DNA from: Chryseobacterium sp.
GTDB taxonomy: Bacteria > Bacteroidota > Bacteroidia > Flavobacteriales > Weeksellaceae
Reading direction: 5' to 3'
DNA length: 26,746 nucleotides
NCBI GenBank assembly: GCA_003248755.1
Contig: QFQW01000049.1
Span: forward strand, 1 to 26,746
Shown: positions 1 through 6,743 of the stretch, piece after piece
How positions within the stretch are numbered: the first letter of the stretch is position 1
Layout: the number at the start of each line of letters is the position of its first letter
Program-made: the position numbers and the translations under genes
Notes under the pieces: model-generated
Database searches by the model: none
Told to the model about the DNA's origin: nothing
What the model saw: the letters and a program-made list of their open reading frames with translations, nothing else

Positions 1-135
1 ACATTTCAAACAATTAAGCCGGGCCCAAAACCAAATAAAGAAGATGGTACTCCGGATAGAAGAAGACGTGTCACACCAGAGAACCAACCAAAACACCCAG
101 CTTTAAAGCCCCACAAGCACAAGCCTGGTGCTTAA
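1..135 (+). CDS. C-terminal end of an unknown basic protein (5' end outside window)
   Basis: An open frame runs from the first base to TAA at 133-135 and gives the last 44 residues of a protein that starts outside the window. The tail is very rich in Pro, Lys, Arg and His, with an RRRR run, a KPHKHKPGA end and no hydrophobic stretch, so it looks like a soluble basic or disordered tail. A small gene follows 72 bases downstream on the same strand. A basic C-terminus followed by a small unrelated gene is the arrangement seen in polymorphic toxin/immunity pairs such as Rhs or contact-dependent toxins, but no toxin core is visible here, so this is only a possibility. The family cannot be recognised from this fragment. 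Confidence 0.6.
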   Translation, partial: TFQTIKPGPKPNKEDGTPDRRRRVTPENQPKHPALKPHKHKPGA

Positions 136-207
136 ATAAAAATAATGACAGTTGATAAACAACAGCTGTCTTTTAACAAAATAATAAATCTAAAACATAT
201 TATTATA

Positions 208-519
208 ATGAAAAAAAAGTATATTATTACATTTGATGTCCATATTGGTCATCAACAAATTATTAAAGATTTAACATCCTGTGATTGGCATTCAATTATC
301 AAAGGATATGATGACGGAGGAAATGCTGTTATTTGCTACTTACCAGAAACAACTTGGTGGAAAGAGTTCGAGACATCTAGACAAGCATATGATGAATTCA
401 GTTTAATTGCAGGCTCAAATAATATCATTAGAGTCCTAGTTTCAAAATTAGACGATTGGCGTTGCTCTACAATTAATGCTATGGCACATCAACAGGAAGA
501 AGCTAAAAAACTACAGTAA
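208..519 (+). CDS. Small unknown protein, about 103 aa
   Basis: I place the start at ATG 208 (MKKKYIITFDVHIG), which follows an AT-rich leader, not at the in-frame ATG 145. The extra 21 residues from 145 look like translated leader. The protein is soluble, with no signal peptide or membrane segment. It opens with a beta-strand-like YIITFDV, has LPETTWW near the middle, and a second hydrophobic strand (IIRVLVSKL) near the end. This beta-helix-beta pattern faintly resembles the small ferredoxin-fold SinR/Cas2-like proteins, but no catalytic residue can be assigned. Alternatively it may be an immunity protein for the gene ending at 135. It is followed by a strong hairpin terminator. Function unknown. 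Confidence 0.65.
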   Translation: MKKKYIITFDVHIGHQQIIKDLTSCDWHSIIKGYDDGGNAVICYLPETTWWKEFETSRQAYDEFSLIAGSNNIIRVLVSKLDDWRCSTINAMAHQQEEAKKLQ

Positions 520-529
520 AATAATTTTC

Positions 530-580
530 AATAACGCCAATGTTTGAATTGTGAAATTAGATATTGGCGTTATTTATTTT
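530..580 (+). terminator. Hairpin terminator with a perfect 12-bp stem
   Basis: The arms AATAACGCCAAT (530-541) and ATTGGCGTTATT (563-574) are exact reverse complements. A 21-base loop separates them and a T-rich run follows. The hairpin starts 11 bases after the stop of the 208-519 gene and lies between it and the convergent gene at 604-966, so it may end both transcripts. The loop is longer than usual for an intrinsic terminator. Confidence 0.7.
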
Positions 581-603
581 TACCAATTATTTGACTTGCT
601 AAA

Positions 604-966
604 TCATTTTTTTACATCTAACGGGTATATTTTAACGACAAATTCACCTATCAACTTATTTCGTGTATGAATATCATTAATTTGTAAGTAATTATTATCT
701 ATATGTTGCATAAAAGAATAATCGGGATAAAAAATTGTTGGATAAAATTCCGGTTCTAAATTGTGTTCATCCAAAAAAATTTGACCAGATTTATCAAATA
801 CATTAAAATTTACTCTCACCGCCATTTTTTGCTTTATAATTTCTGAGTTGACAGTCTTTATGCTTACCAAAGCATTGAAATGTATATTTGAGTGATTATT
901 TTGTAATTCGTGAAGTTTAACAAACTCCTTCAACTGTCCGTGGGATTTTATAGTTTTTTCATTCAT
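604..966 (-). CDS. Unknown 120-aa protein
   Basis: The frame runs from ATG at 966 to TGA at 604 and is convergent with the small gene at 208-519. The protein is soluble, with no signal peptide. It has several alternating hydrophobic strands (for example MAVRVNFNVF and IGEFVVKIYPL) that suggest a beta-rich fold, and aromatic clusters such as FYPTIFYPDY. I recognise no family. It lies between a likely toxin/immunity-like pair and the broken end of comM, so it probably belongs to the same accessory block. About 190 bases with no gene separate its start from the comM fragment. Confidence 0.6.
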   Translation of the reverse strand: MNEKTIKSHGQLKEFVKLHELQNNHSNIHFNALVSIKTVNSEIIKQKMAVRVNFNVFDKSGQIFLDEHNLEPEFYPTIFYPDYSFMQHIDNNYLQINDIHTRNKLIGEFVVKIYPLDVKK

Positions 967-1153
967 ATCAATATATTTTAATTACGGAATTTATGTGTTA
1001 TTTTATCATTTCAAATTGTAAATTATCATATACTTCTAGAATTGACAACATTTCCCAAATCACCTTTTAAATTTTAATATAGTGTGGCATTCGGGAAGCA
1101 ACTACTTATTAATTCGCATTACCTTATAGAATTTTTGCGCTAACTAATGTATT

Positions 1154-1963
1154 TTAGCAATTTCTGTTGTAATTGACATCTGCTCCCATTTTTCCTGCAA
1201 CAGAATGAATTTTTGTCGTTTCCAGGGCTTCCTTAATGCTAAGAGCGGGCAAAATACTTGGTAATCTCTTCGCAAGCATTGTTTTCCCACTTCCAGGGGA
1301 GCCGATTAAAATAATATTGTGCCCACCGGCGGCGGCAACTTCCATCGCTCGCTTTGCTGCTTCTTGCCCCTTGACTTCATCGAAATCGAAGGGGAAATTG
1401 ACTATTTTATCTTGGAACTCTTTTCTTGTATCAATTTCAAATTTTTCCAATGATTCTCCGTCATTAAAAAAATCAATTACTTGTTTTATATTCTCGATAC
1501 CATAAACCTCTAGATTATTAACAATTGCCGCTTCTCTAGCGTTTTGTCTGGGGAGAATAATACCTTTGAAACCGTCTTCTCTAGCTTTAATTGCAATTGG
1601 CAGAACTCCTTTTATGGGTTGTAGCCCTCCATCTAGAGACAATTCTCCCATTATCAGATATTGACAAATTTGTTCTGCTTTTATTAAATCTGACGCTGCT
1701 AATATTCCTAAAGCAATGCTCAAATCATATGATGATCCTTCTTTACGCAAATCTGCAGGAGCCATATTGATGGTAATCTTTTTTCCCGGAATTTTGAAAC
1801 CGGAATTTTTTAAAGCCGCAGAAATTCTATAGCTGCTTTCTTTGATAGCATTATCTGGTAACCCTACCAAATGATAACCAACTCCATGATCAACGTTGAC
1901 TTCAATAGTGATAATTTGTGCAGAGACACCATGAATGGCCGCACCGAAAATTTTAACGAGCAT
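1154..1963 (-). pseudogene. comM: comM/yifB Mg-chelatase-like AAA+ ATPase, C-terminally truncated
   Basis: ComM (YifB) is a hexameric AAA+ helicase that promotes branch migration during natural transformation; family members are about 500-510 residues. This frame has only 269. It has the full N-terminal ChlI-like domain (about 1-190), the linker (FDEVKGQEAAKRA, near 193-206) and Walker A GSPGSGKT (221-228). It then follows the family through KIHSVAGKMGADV and changes to an unrelated six-residue tail (NYNRNC) before TAA. The conserved RPFRSPHH stretch, Walker B, sensors and C-terminal domain are absent, and no other frame below 1175 encodes them. The last family-like codon is at 1175-1177. The likely cause is an insertion or rearrangement, not a point frameshift. 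The product cannot hydrolyse ATP normally. Confidence 0.88.
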
Positions 1964-1987
1964 TTGTGTTTTTGTTTTTCCAAAAAT

Positions 1988-2018
1988 AAAAAAACTCTCC
2001 GATAAAAATTAAAGAGTT
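1988..2018 (-). terminator. Rho-independent terminator after manC
   Basis: Read on the minus strand, AACTCT (2018-2013) pairs with AGAGTT (1998-1993) across a 14-base loop, and a run of T follows directly. It lies 28 bases past the manC stop codon and just before the comM start, so it ends the sprT-like/manC transcript. Confidence 0.65.
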
Positions 2019-2045
2019 CATTTTATTTTATATCAAAGATTCGAT

Positions 2046-3125
2046 TTACATAAATCTTTCTCCTTTTTTAAGATTTTTGAGATCCAAAACGTAATCTTTA
2101 ATCAACTGATCATTATCTCTAGGACAAATTAAGAGCGCCTTTTCTGTATCAACAATGATATAATTTTTAAGCCCATCAATGACTGCTGCCTTATTCTGAT
2201 TTTTAATCCTGATTACATTACCTTTAGAATTATAAGTCAAGACATTTTTTGAACTAATCGCATTGTTATCATCATTCTTATCCGCATTGGTATAAACAGA
2301 AGTCCAAGTACCAAGGTCGCTCCAACCGAGATTTGCAGGAATTACATAGACATTATTTGCTTTTTCTAAAATCCCGTTATCTATTGAAATTTTACTTACC
2401 GTAGGATAAATTGTTTCGATATATTCTTTCTCGGTATCACAATTATATTCGCCACCGTTAAATTGGTTTAGCATTTCCGGCAAATACTTTTTGAAAGAAG
2501 AAAGAATACTTTTTGCGCTCCAAATAAAAATCCCCGCGTTCCAAAGAAAATCCCCGGATTCTATAAAACTTTTTGCAATTTCTAAACTGGGTTTTTCTGT
2601 AAAAGTCTTCACCTTAGAAAATACTTCATTCTTTTCCTGAATGAATTGAATGTAACCATAACCCGTATCAGGTCTTGTTGGCGTAATGCCTAATGTGATT
2701 AAGTAATCGTTTTTTGATGCTAATTCAAAAGCAAGTTCCACCTTTTCTAAAAATGTTTTTTCTTTTAGGATCAAGTGATCTGCAGGCATAACAATAATAT
2801 TGGCATCAGGATTAGAATGTTCAATTTTTTTGGCCATGTAAAGATTACAAGCCGACGTATTTTTCATTGCCGGCTCTCCTACAATATTCTGGGCAGGAAC
2901 ATCTGGCAATTGCTGGGTTGTAAGATCCACATATTCTTGATTGGTAATGACATAAATGTTTTCTGCAGGAATCAGTTGGCTGATTCTATCAAACGTCTGC
3001 TGAATCATTGTTCTGCCAGTTCCTAATATATCGTGAAATTGCTTTGGGAATTTTTGAGTACTCATGGGCCAAAAACGGCTTCCAATTCCTCCTGCCATTA
3101 TTACGCAATAATTATTATTTTTCAT
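2046..3125 (-). CDS. manC: Mannose-1-phosphate guanylyltransferase
   Basis: This cytosolic enzyme makes GDP-mannose from mannose-1-phosphate and GTP, the donor for O-antigen, capsule and glycoprotein glycans (and GDP-fucose). The 359-residue protein has the nucleotidyltransferase signature GGIGSRFWPMS (12-22) with the PKQF motif (28-31), then VMPADHLI, FTEKP and NAGIFIW segments typical of this family. There is no C-terminal phosphomannose isomerase domain, so it is the short, single-function form. The start ATG at 3125 lies 11 bases inside the end of the SprT-like gene, so the two are translationally coupled. A hairpin terminator follows at 1988-2018. Confidence 0.93.
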   Translation of the reverse strand: MKNNNYCVIMAGGIGSRFWPMSTQKFPKQFHDILGTGRTMIQQTFDRISQLIPAENIYVITNQEYVDLTTQQLPDVPAQNIVGEPAMKNTSACNLYMAKKIEHSNPDANIIVMPADHLILKEKTFLEKVELAFELASKNDYLITLGITPTRPDTGYGYIQFIQEKNEVFSKVKTFTEKPSLEIAKSFIESGDFLWNAGIFIWSAKSILSSFKKYLPEMLNQFNGGEYNCDTEKEYIETIYPTVSKISIDNGILEKANNVYVIPANLGWSDLGTWTSVYTNADKNDDNNAISSKNVLTYNSKGNVIRIKNQNKAAVIDGLKNYIIVDTEKALLICPRDNDQLIKDYVLDLKNLKKGERFM

Positions 3126-3717
3126 CCAGTATTAGTTTTTCGACTTTTGCTAATGGTCGGAATAAATATTTTTTTGAATTTTTCAAATGGATACAAAGAT
3201 ATAATTTTTTCTTTTTTTCAAGAATTTTATACTCGTCTCCTTTATAATGAAAAATTTCATTAATTGATAAATCTTCAATAAAAACAAAACTATCTTCAGG
3301 ATTATCTATATGAAAGTATTTCACCAAATCCGGACTTGCCATAAAATTGGCCTTAGGGCTTTTAGAGAATTTGAAAATAATTGGTTTGAGATCAGCAGTA
3401 TAGATATCGATACTCTCCAACAGCATTTCTCGAAAAGTATCTTTCCATTCTTTTCCGTGAGCACTGATTCTATTATTAAATTTTTCAAATGCAAGGAGAT
3501 GAGCCAACTCATGAGTCAAAACAAAAAAGAAAAGTTGTCTATCCAATGTAGAATTAATGGTTATCTGATGAGATTTGTCCGGCATTTTTCTATAATCTCC
3601 CAGCTTGCTGTTTCTGTCTTTTGTAATTCTGATATGAATACGATAATCCGCAAACCATTTTTTCAAGAAAGGAAGCGTAGAATCCGGAAGATACTGCTCT
3701 AAAACGTTAATCGACAT
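3115..3717 (-). CDS. SprT-like zinc metalloprotease domain protein
   Basis: The 200-residue protein has the SprT-family zinc site HELAH (69-73, catalytic Glu70) and a third candidate ligand, His87 in HGKEW. I chose ATG at 3717; a TTG codon directly before it adds only one residue. No cysteine zinc ribbon of the canonical SprT type is evident in the C-terminal half, which is Lys-rich. Related SprT-like/Spartan proteins cleave DNA-protein crosslinks, but the substrate here is unknown. It overlaps manC by 11 bases, a pairing that appears to be transcriptional and not functional. Its promoter probably lies at 3738-3745 in the short region shared with the divergent kinase gene. Confidence 0.85.
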   Translation of the reverse strand: MSINVLEQYLPDSTLPFLKKWFADYRIHIRITKDRNSKLGDYRKMPDKSHQITINSTLDRQLFFFVLTHELAHLLAFEKFNNRISAHGKEWKDTFREMLLESIDIYTADLKPIIFKFSKSPKANFMASPDLVKYFHIDNPEDSFVFIEDLSINEIFHYKGDEYKILEKKKKLYLCIHLKNSKKYLFRPLAKVEKLILDEK

Positions 3718-3737
3718 CAAATAACTCTAATTATAAG

Positions 3738-3745
3738 CAAAAATA
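3738..3745 (-). promoter_or_regulatory. Bacteroidota-type -7 box for the sprT-like/manC operon
   Basis: The minus strand reads TATTTTTG, an exact match to TAnnTTTG, about 20 bases upstream of the ATG at 3717. This would give a leader of roughly 14 bases. No clear -33 TTTG box is visible at the usual distance. Confidence 0.5.
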
Positions 3746-3824
3746 ACAATTACGAACGATTTTAATCTTAATTTAATAATATCTTATGCTTGATTTTTCT
3801 TAAATTTCGGATAAATTGTAAAAT

Positions 3825-5498
3825 TTGCAAAAGTCTGTCCGGTATTTGTTGATTCTTTTCTGTTTCGCTTGTTCAGAGAAGGAGAATTCGAGAAAAAATG
3901 TCTCGAAAAAATCCACCAACCCCTTTTATGAAAAGGCTTTTGTATTGCAAGATAAAAATGAGCTAGACAGTGCATTCTTTTACCTGAATAAAGCTAAAGA
4001 TATTTTTTCAAAAAAGAATGATAGTTTGGGAGTTGCCAAAAGCCTTGTCAATATGGCTTTTATACAGGAAAATATTGGAGACAACTTTGGAAGTATAGAA
4101 ACAAGTCTGGAAGCGACTAAGTTTCTCAAAGAAAAAGATACTGCCCAACACACATTTATTTTCTGTAACTACAATACATTAGGGATTAACTCTAGTAGCT
4201 TGAAGAATTATGACGATGCGTATCGATTCTATAAAAAAGCTCAGCCGTTTACAAAGGATCCTATTGATAGAATGATGCTGGCCAATAACTTGGCAATACT
4301 GTTTCACAATCAGAAAGAATATGGGAAGTCTCTTGCTGTCTATGAGCAATTACTAGACAGTGTGGGCTCAAAAAGTGAATATTATCCAAAACTTCTTCTC
4401 AATTATTCCAGATCAAAATGGTTTTTTGATAAAGATTTTAATCCTTCAAAGGATTATCTTTTAGCAGAAAAACTCAGTCAAAATTTTGAAGATGATTGGA
4501 CAAAAGATGCGGCTTATGCTTATCTCTCTGCTTATTATCTCAAAAATAATACTGATTCTGCGGGACTCTATGCAAGGAAAATGCTAAGTCTTGCAAACAA
4601 GCTGCAATATCCAACCGATCAATTGGAAGCTTTGCAAACATTAATTAAAATTTCTGACGGAGCAGAGGCACATCATTATTTCGATCAATATTCTAGAATA
4701 CAAGATAGTCTTACAACTGCTCAAAACAAAGCAAAAAATCAATTTGCCCTCATCCGTTTTGAAAGTGAAAAAGCTAAAACTGAAAATTTGAAACTGCAAA
4801 AAGAGCACGAAGTTCATCAATTTCAGGTTGCAAAACAAAAGTTTATCAACTGGATTCTGGTATTTGTTTTTATAATCGTTATTGTTACAAGTTATATTTG
4901 GATAAAAAAAAGAAGAGAAAGATTCATCTTGGAATCAAAAAACAGACTCCAAAAACAACGATTGGACTTTTCTAAAAAAGTTCATGATGTGGTTGCAAAT
5001 GGAATCTATGAAGTTATATCAGCCATAGAAAACCAATCCGACATTCCAAAAGAAAAAGTCCTTGATAAGCTTGAATTAATGTACGAAAAATCCCGTGACT
5101 TATCCTACGAAAATCCTCTACAACAGGACTTCAATGAACAGATGTCTGCTCTTATTAGCTCTTTTGACAATACTGAAACTAAGATTATTATTATCGGGAA
5201 TGATTATGATTTTTGGAAATTGATGACACAAAATCAAAAAGAAGAATTATTCAATGTTATCCGTGAACTTTTAATCAATATGAAAAAACACAGCAGGGCT
5301 AGTCAGGTTATTTTAAGATTCATCAAGGAAGAAAATAATTACGAAATTAAATACATTGATAATGGAATAGGGCTGCCAAAGAATTATACACCGAAAAACG
5401 GACTTACAAATATTCTGACAAGACTTTCCGACATTGGTGCAAATTTGATTTTTGAAGATAATCCTTCCGGGGGAGTAAGACTTTCAATTAAATTATAA
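3825..5498 (+). CDS. TPR-containing sensor histidine kinase (lipoprotein-like N-terminus)
   Basis: This is a membrane sensor kinase for the regulator that follows after 4 bases. An in-frame stop at 3819 leaves TTG 3825 as the first usable start. It encodes a short basic-hydrophobic leader ending FCFAC at Cys16, which resembles a lipoprotein signal but has a poor lipobox. Residues about 34-280 form degenerate TPR helices. A coiled coil runs to about 338 and one membrane segment spans 341-360. The kinase core has a HisKA_3-like helix with His387 (KKVHDVV), an N box around Asn477 and Asn485, a G1 box DNGIGL (512-517) and NGLTNI. It belongs to the LytS/NarX-like class paired with LuxR-type regulators. 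The periplasmic TPR region presumably senses an envelope signal; the ligand is unknown. Confidence 0.88.
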   Translation: MQKSVRYLLILFCFACSEKENSRKNVSKKSTNPFYEKAFVLQDKNELDSAFFYLNKAKDIFSKKNDSLGVAKSLVNMAFIQENIGDNFGSIETSLEATKFLKEKDTAQHTFIFCNYNTLGINSSSLKNYDDAYRFYKKAQPFTKDPIDRMMLANNLAILFHNQKEYGKSLAVYEQLLDSVGSKSEYYPKLLLNYSRSKWFFDKDFNPSKDYLLAEKLSQNFEDDWTKDAAYAYLSAYYLKNNTDSAGLYARKMLSLANKLQYPTDQLEALQTLIKISDGAEAHHYFDQYSRIQDSLTTAQNKAKNQFALIRFESEKAKTENLKLQKEHEVHQFQVAKQKFINWILVFVFIIVIVTSYIWIKKRRERFILESKNRLQKQRLDFSKKVHDVVANGIYEVISAIENQSDIPKEKVLDKLELMYEKSRDLSYENPLQQDFNEQMSALISSFDNTETKIIIIGNDYDFWKLMTQNQKEELFNVIRELLINMKKHSRASQVILRFIKEENNYEIKYIDNGIGLPKNYTPKNGLTNILTRLSDIGANLIFEDNPSGGVRLSIKL

Positions 5499-5502
5499 AA
5501 TT

Positions 5503-6168
5503 ATGTTCAGTAAAATATTAATAGCGGAGGATCATGAGAGCAGCAACTTTTCTGTTCAGAAAGTTTTGGAAGAACTAGACATTTCAAATATAGATTATGT
5601 GTACTATTGTGACGATGCATTTTCATTCTTGAAAAAATCTTTGGAAATTTCTCTTCCTTACGAAGTCTTGATTACGGATCTTTCTTTTGAAGAAGATGAT
5701 AGAAAGCAGATTATAAAAAATGGGAGGGAACTAATTAAATGCTGTAAAGAAATCTATCCTGATCTGAAAGTGATTGTTTTTTCTGCCGAGCATAGATTGG
5801 GTGTAATTGATTTGTTATTCAAAGAATTAGAAATCAATGCGTTTGTGAGAAAGGCCAGATCAGATTCTCAAGAGTTGAGAAATGCTGTCAAGGCAATTCG
5901 GAATGATGAGACATATATATCCCATAATCTGAAACTTCCTGTAAAAAGTATCAATACTTTGGAATTCAGCAATTATGATATTTCCATACTTCAGCTGTTG
6001 TCCGAAGGAATTTTACAAAAAAATATTCCTAAGAAATTGCTTGAAAAAGATATTTATCCCAATAGTCTAAGTAGCGTAGAAAAAAGAATTAATGCAATGA
6101 AGGTTGTATTGGCAGCTAAAAACGTTGAAGAATTGATAGCCAGTTGTAAAGAAATTGGAATAATCTAA
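5503..6168 (+). CDS. Response regulator with LuxR/NarL-type DNA-binding domain
   Basis: The 221-residue protein begins with a receiver domain. Acidic residues Glu9 and Asp10 and the likely phosphorylated Asp59 (LITDLSF) are present, followed by VFSA and FVRKAR, which match the conserved Thr/Ser and Lys positions. Residues about 150-221 form a divergent GerE/LuxR helix-turn-helix (YDISILQLLSEG, then SSVEKRINAM). It starts 4 bases after the kinase gene, so the two form one operon and almost certainly a phosphorelay. A palindrome with a promoter-like box lies 22 bases after its stop and is a candidate binding site. The natural targets are unknown. Confidence 0.88.
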   Translation: MFSKILIAEDHESSNFSVQKVLEELDISNIDYVYYCDDAFSFLKKSLEISLPYEVLITDLSFEEDDRKQIIKNGRELIKCCKEIYPDLKVIVFSAEHRLGVIDLLFKELEINAFVRKARSDSQELRNAVKAIRNDETYISHNLKLPVKSINTLEFSNYDISILQLLSEGILQKNIPKKLLEKDIYPNSLSSVEKRINAMKVVLAAKNVEELIASCKEIGII

Positions 6169-6190
6169 TAAAATAATTAATTTTTTGGAT

Positions 6191-6209
6191 TTTACGGTTT
6201 TCCCGTAAA
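6191..6209. promoter_or_regulatory. Palindromic candidate operator TTTACGG-N5-CCGTAAA
   Basis: A perfect 7-bp inverted repeat (6191-6197 and 6203-6209) has a 5-base spacer, and a third copy of the half-site CCGTAAA lies at 6254-6260. The centre lies about 44 bases before the transcription start predicted from the -7 box at 6230-6237, a typical position for an activator. It lacks a following T run, so a terminator role is less likely. Binding by the adjacent LuxR-type regulator is an inference. Confidence 0.45.
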
Positions 6210-6229
6210 GAAATGTGGTTTTATGTATC

Positions 6230-6237
6230 TAATTTTG
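6230..6237 (+). promoter_or_regulatory. Bacteroidota -7 box downstream of the response regulator
   Basis: TAATTTTG followed by C matches TAnnTTTG. No -33 box is visible, but the palindrome at 6191-6209 overlaps that place, which fits an activator-dependent promoter. No plus-strand gene follows before the terminator at 6292-6328. Confidence 0.45.
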
Positions 6238-6243
6238 CAATCG

Positions 6244-6328
6244 GAACTAATAACCGTAAAAACACAAATCGAGATACATTCATTTTTCAAAAATAGCCTG
6301 AAGCATAAAACTTCAGGCTATTTTTTAA
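6244..6328 (+). ncRNA. Candidate small RNA between promoter-like box and terminator
   Basis: The roughly 85-base unit starts about 7 bases after the -7 box and ends in a 12-bp hairpin with a T run. It contains no ATG-initiated frame, and it carries a copy of the operator half-site (6254-6260). This is what a regulated sRNA driven by the neighbouring two-component system would look like. It could instead be simply the trailer of the regulator mRNA. No known RNA family is recognised. Confidence 0.3.
6292..6328. terminator. Strong bidirectional terminator, 12-bp stem
   Basis: AATAGCCTGAAG (6292-6303) and CTTCAGGCTATT (6311-6322) are perfect complements with a 7-base loop, with T runs on both strands. 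The right arm contains the stop codon of the convergent DUF2809 gene. It ends rightward transcripts from the regulator or sRNA unit and leftward transcripts of DUF2809. Confidence 0.88.
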
Positions 6329-6707
6329 TCAAATACAAAATAACACATCCGGCAAAATAACAAAGGATATCAATCCAACTAAACGAATTTCCCATAACTG
6401 TCATCATAATCGGGTTATTTTGAAAACCCAAAACTTCTGCAAATTTGAAATACTGCGCAAACTCAATCAGACAGGAAAAGATGAAAATCCCAATAATCAG
6501 TTTTGTTGAATCAAAGTCAAAAAATGCCTTGATGAAATAATACATCAGCATTACTACCAAAACATCACCAAGATAAGCTCTTACAAAGAAAATATTTCTA
6601 AGTTTTGTAGCAATCATAACTTCTACAAAGAAAATAAAAACGGCAAGAAAGAAATTTTTGTAATCGAATTTTAATTGGATATTCACAGTTAATGCTTTAT
6701 AAAACAT
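6318..6707 (-). CDS. DUF2809 family small membrane protein
   Basis: The 129-residue protein is an integral membrane protein with about four hydrophobic segments and conserved DUF2809 features: RAYLGDVLVV in the second segment, EFAQYF in the third, and GNSFSWIDILCYFAGC in the last. Its function is unknown. I chose ATG at 6707; the longer frame needs a TTG at 6725 that lies inside the loop of the preceding terminator. The start codon lies only 3 bases after that terminator stem, and no -7 box is visible. It is therefore probably expressed by readthrough from the redoxin operon or from an unrecognised promoter. Confidence 0.8.
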   Translation of the reverse strand: MFYKALTVNIQLKFDYKNFFLAVFIFFVEVMIATKLRNIFFVRAYLGDVLVVMLMYYFIKAFFDFDSTKLIIGIFIFSCLIEFAQYFKFAEVLGFQNNPIMMTVMGNSFSWIDILCYFAGCVILYLIKK

Positions 6708-6710
6708 AAC

Positions 6711-6743
6711 AAAAAATCGAGGCAATTATTACCTCGATTTTTT
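6711..6743 (-). terminator. Terminator/attenuator between redoxin and DUF2809 genes
   Basis: AAAAAATCGAGG (6711-6722) and CCTCGATTTTTT (6732-6743) form a perfect 12-bp stem with a 9-base loop and T tracts. The hairpin overlaps the stop codon of the redoxin gene and ends just before the start of the DUF2809 gene on the same strand. Confidence 0.82.

Noticed and set aside
145..207. A longer start for the small gene at ATG 145
   Set aside because: The extra residues look like translated AT-rich leader, and ATG 208 follows it with a typical MKKK start.
1108..1148. Imperfect hairpin near the comM break, tested as an integron attC or insertion-element end
   Set aside because: The core words do not fit attC consensus and no matching second end was found, so it is not claimed.
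1236..1505. Open frame on the plus strand inside comM
   Set aside because: It is antisense to a clear comM coding region and its protein shows no family features.
6191..6209. Palindrome as terminator of the response regulator
   Set aside because: The stem is only 7 bp and no T run follows, while a much stronger hairpin lies about 100 bases downstream.
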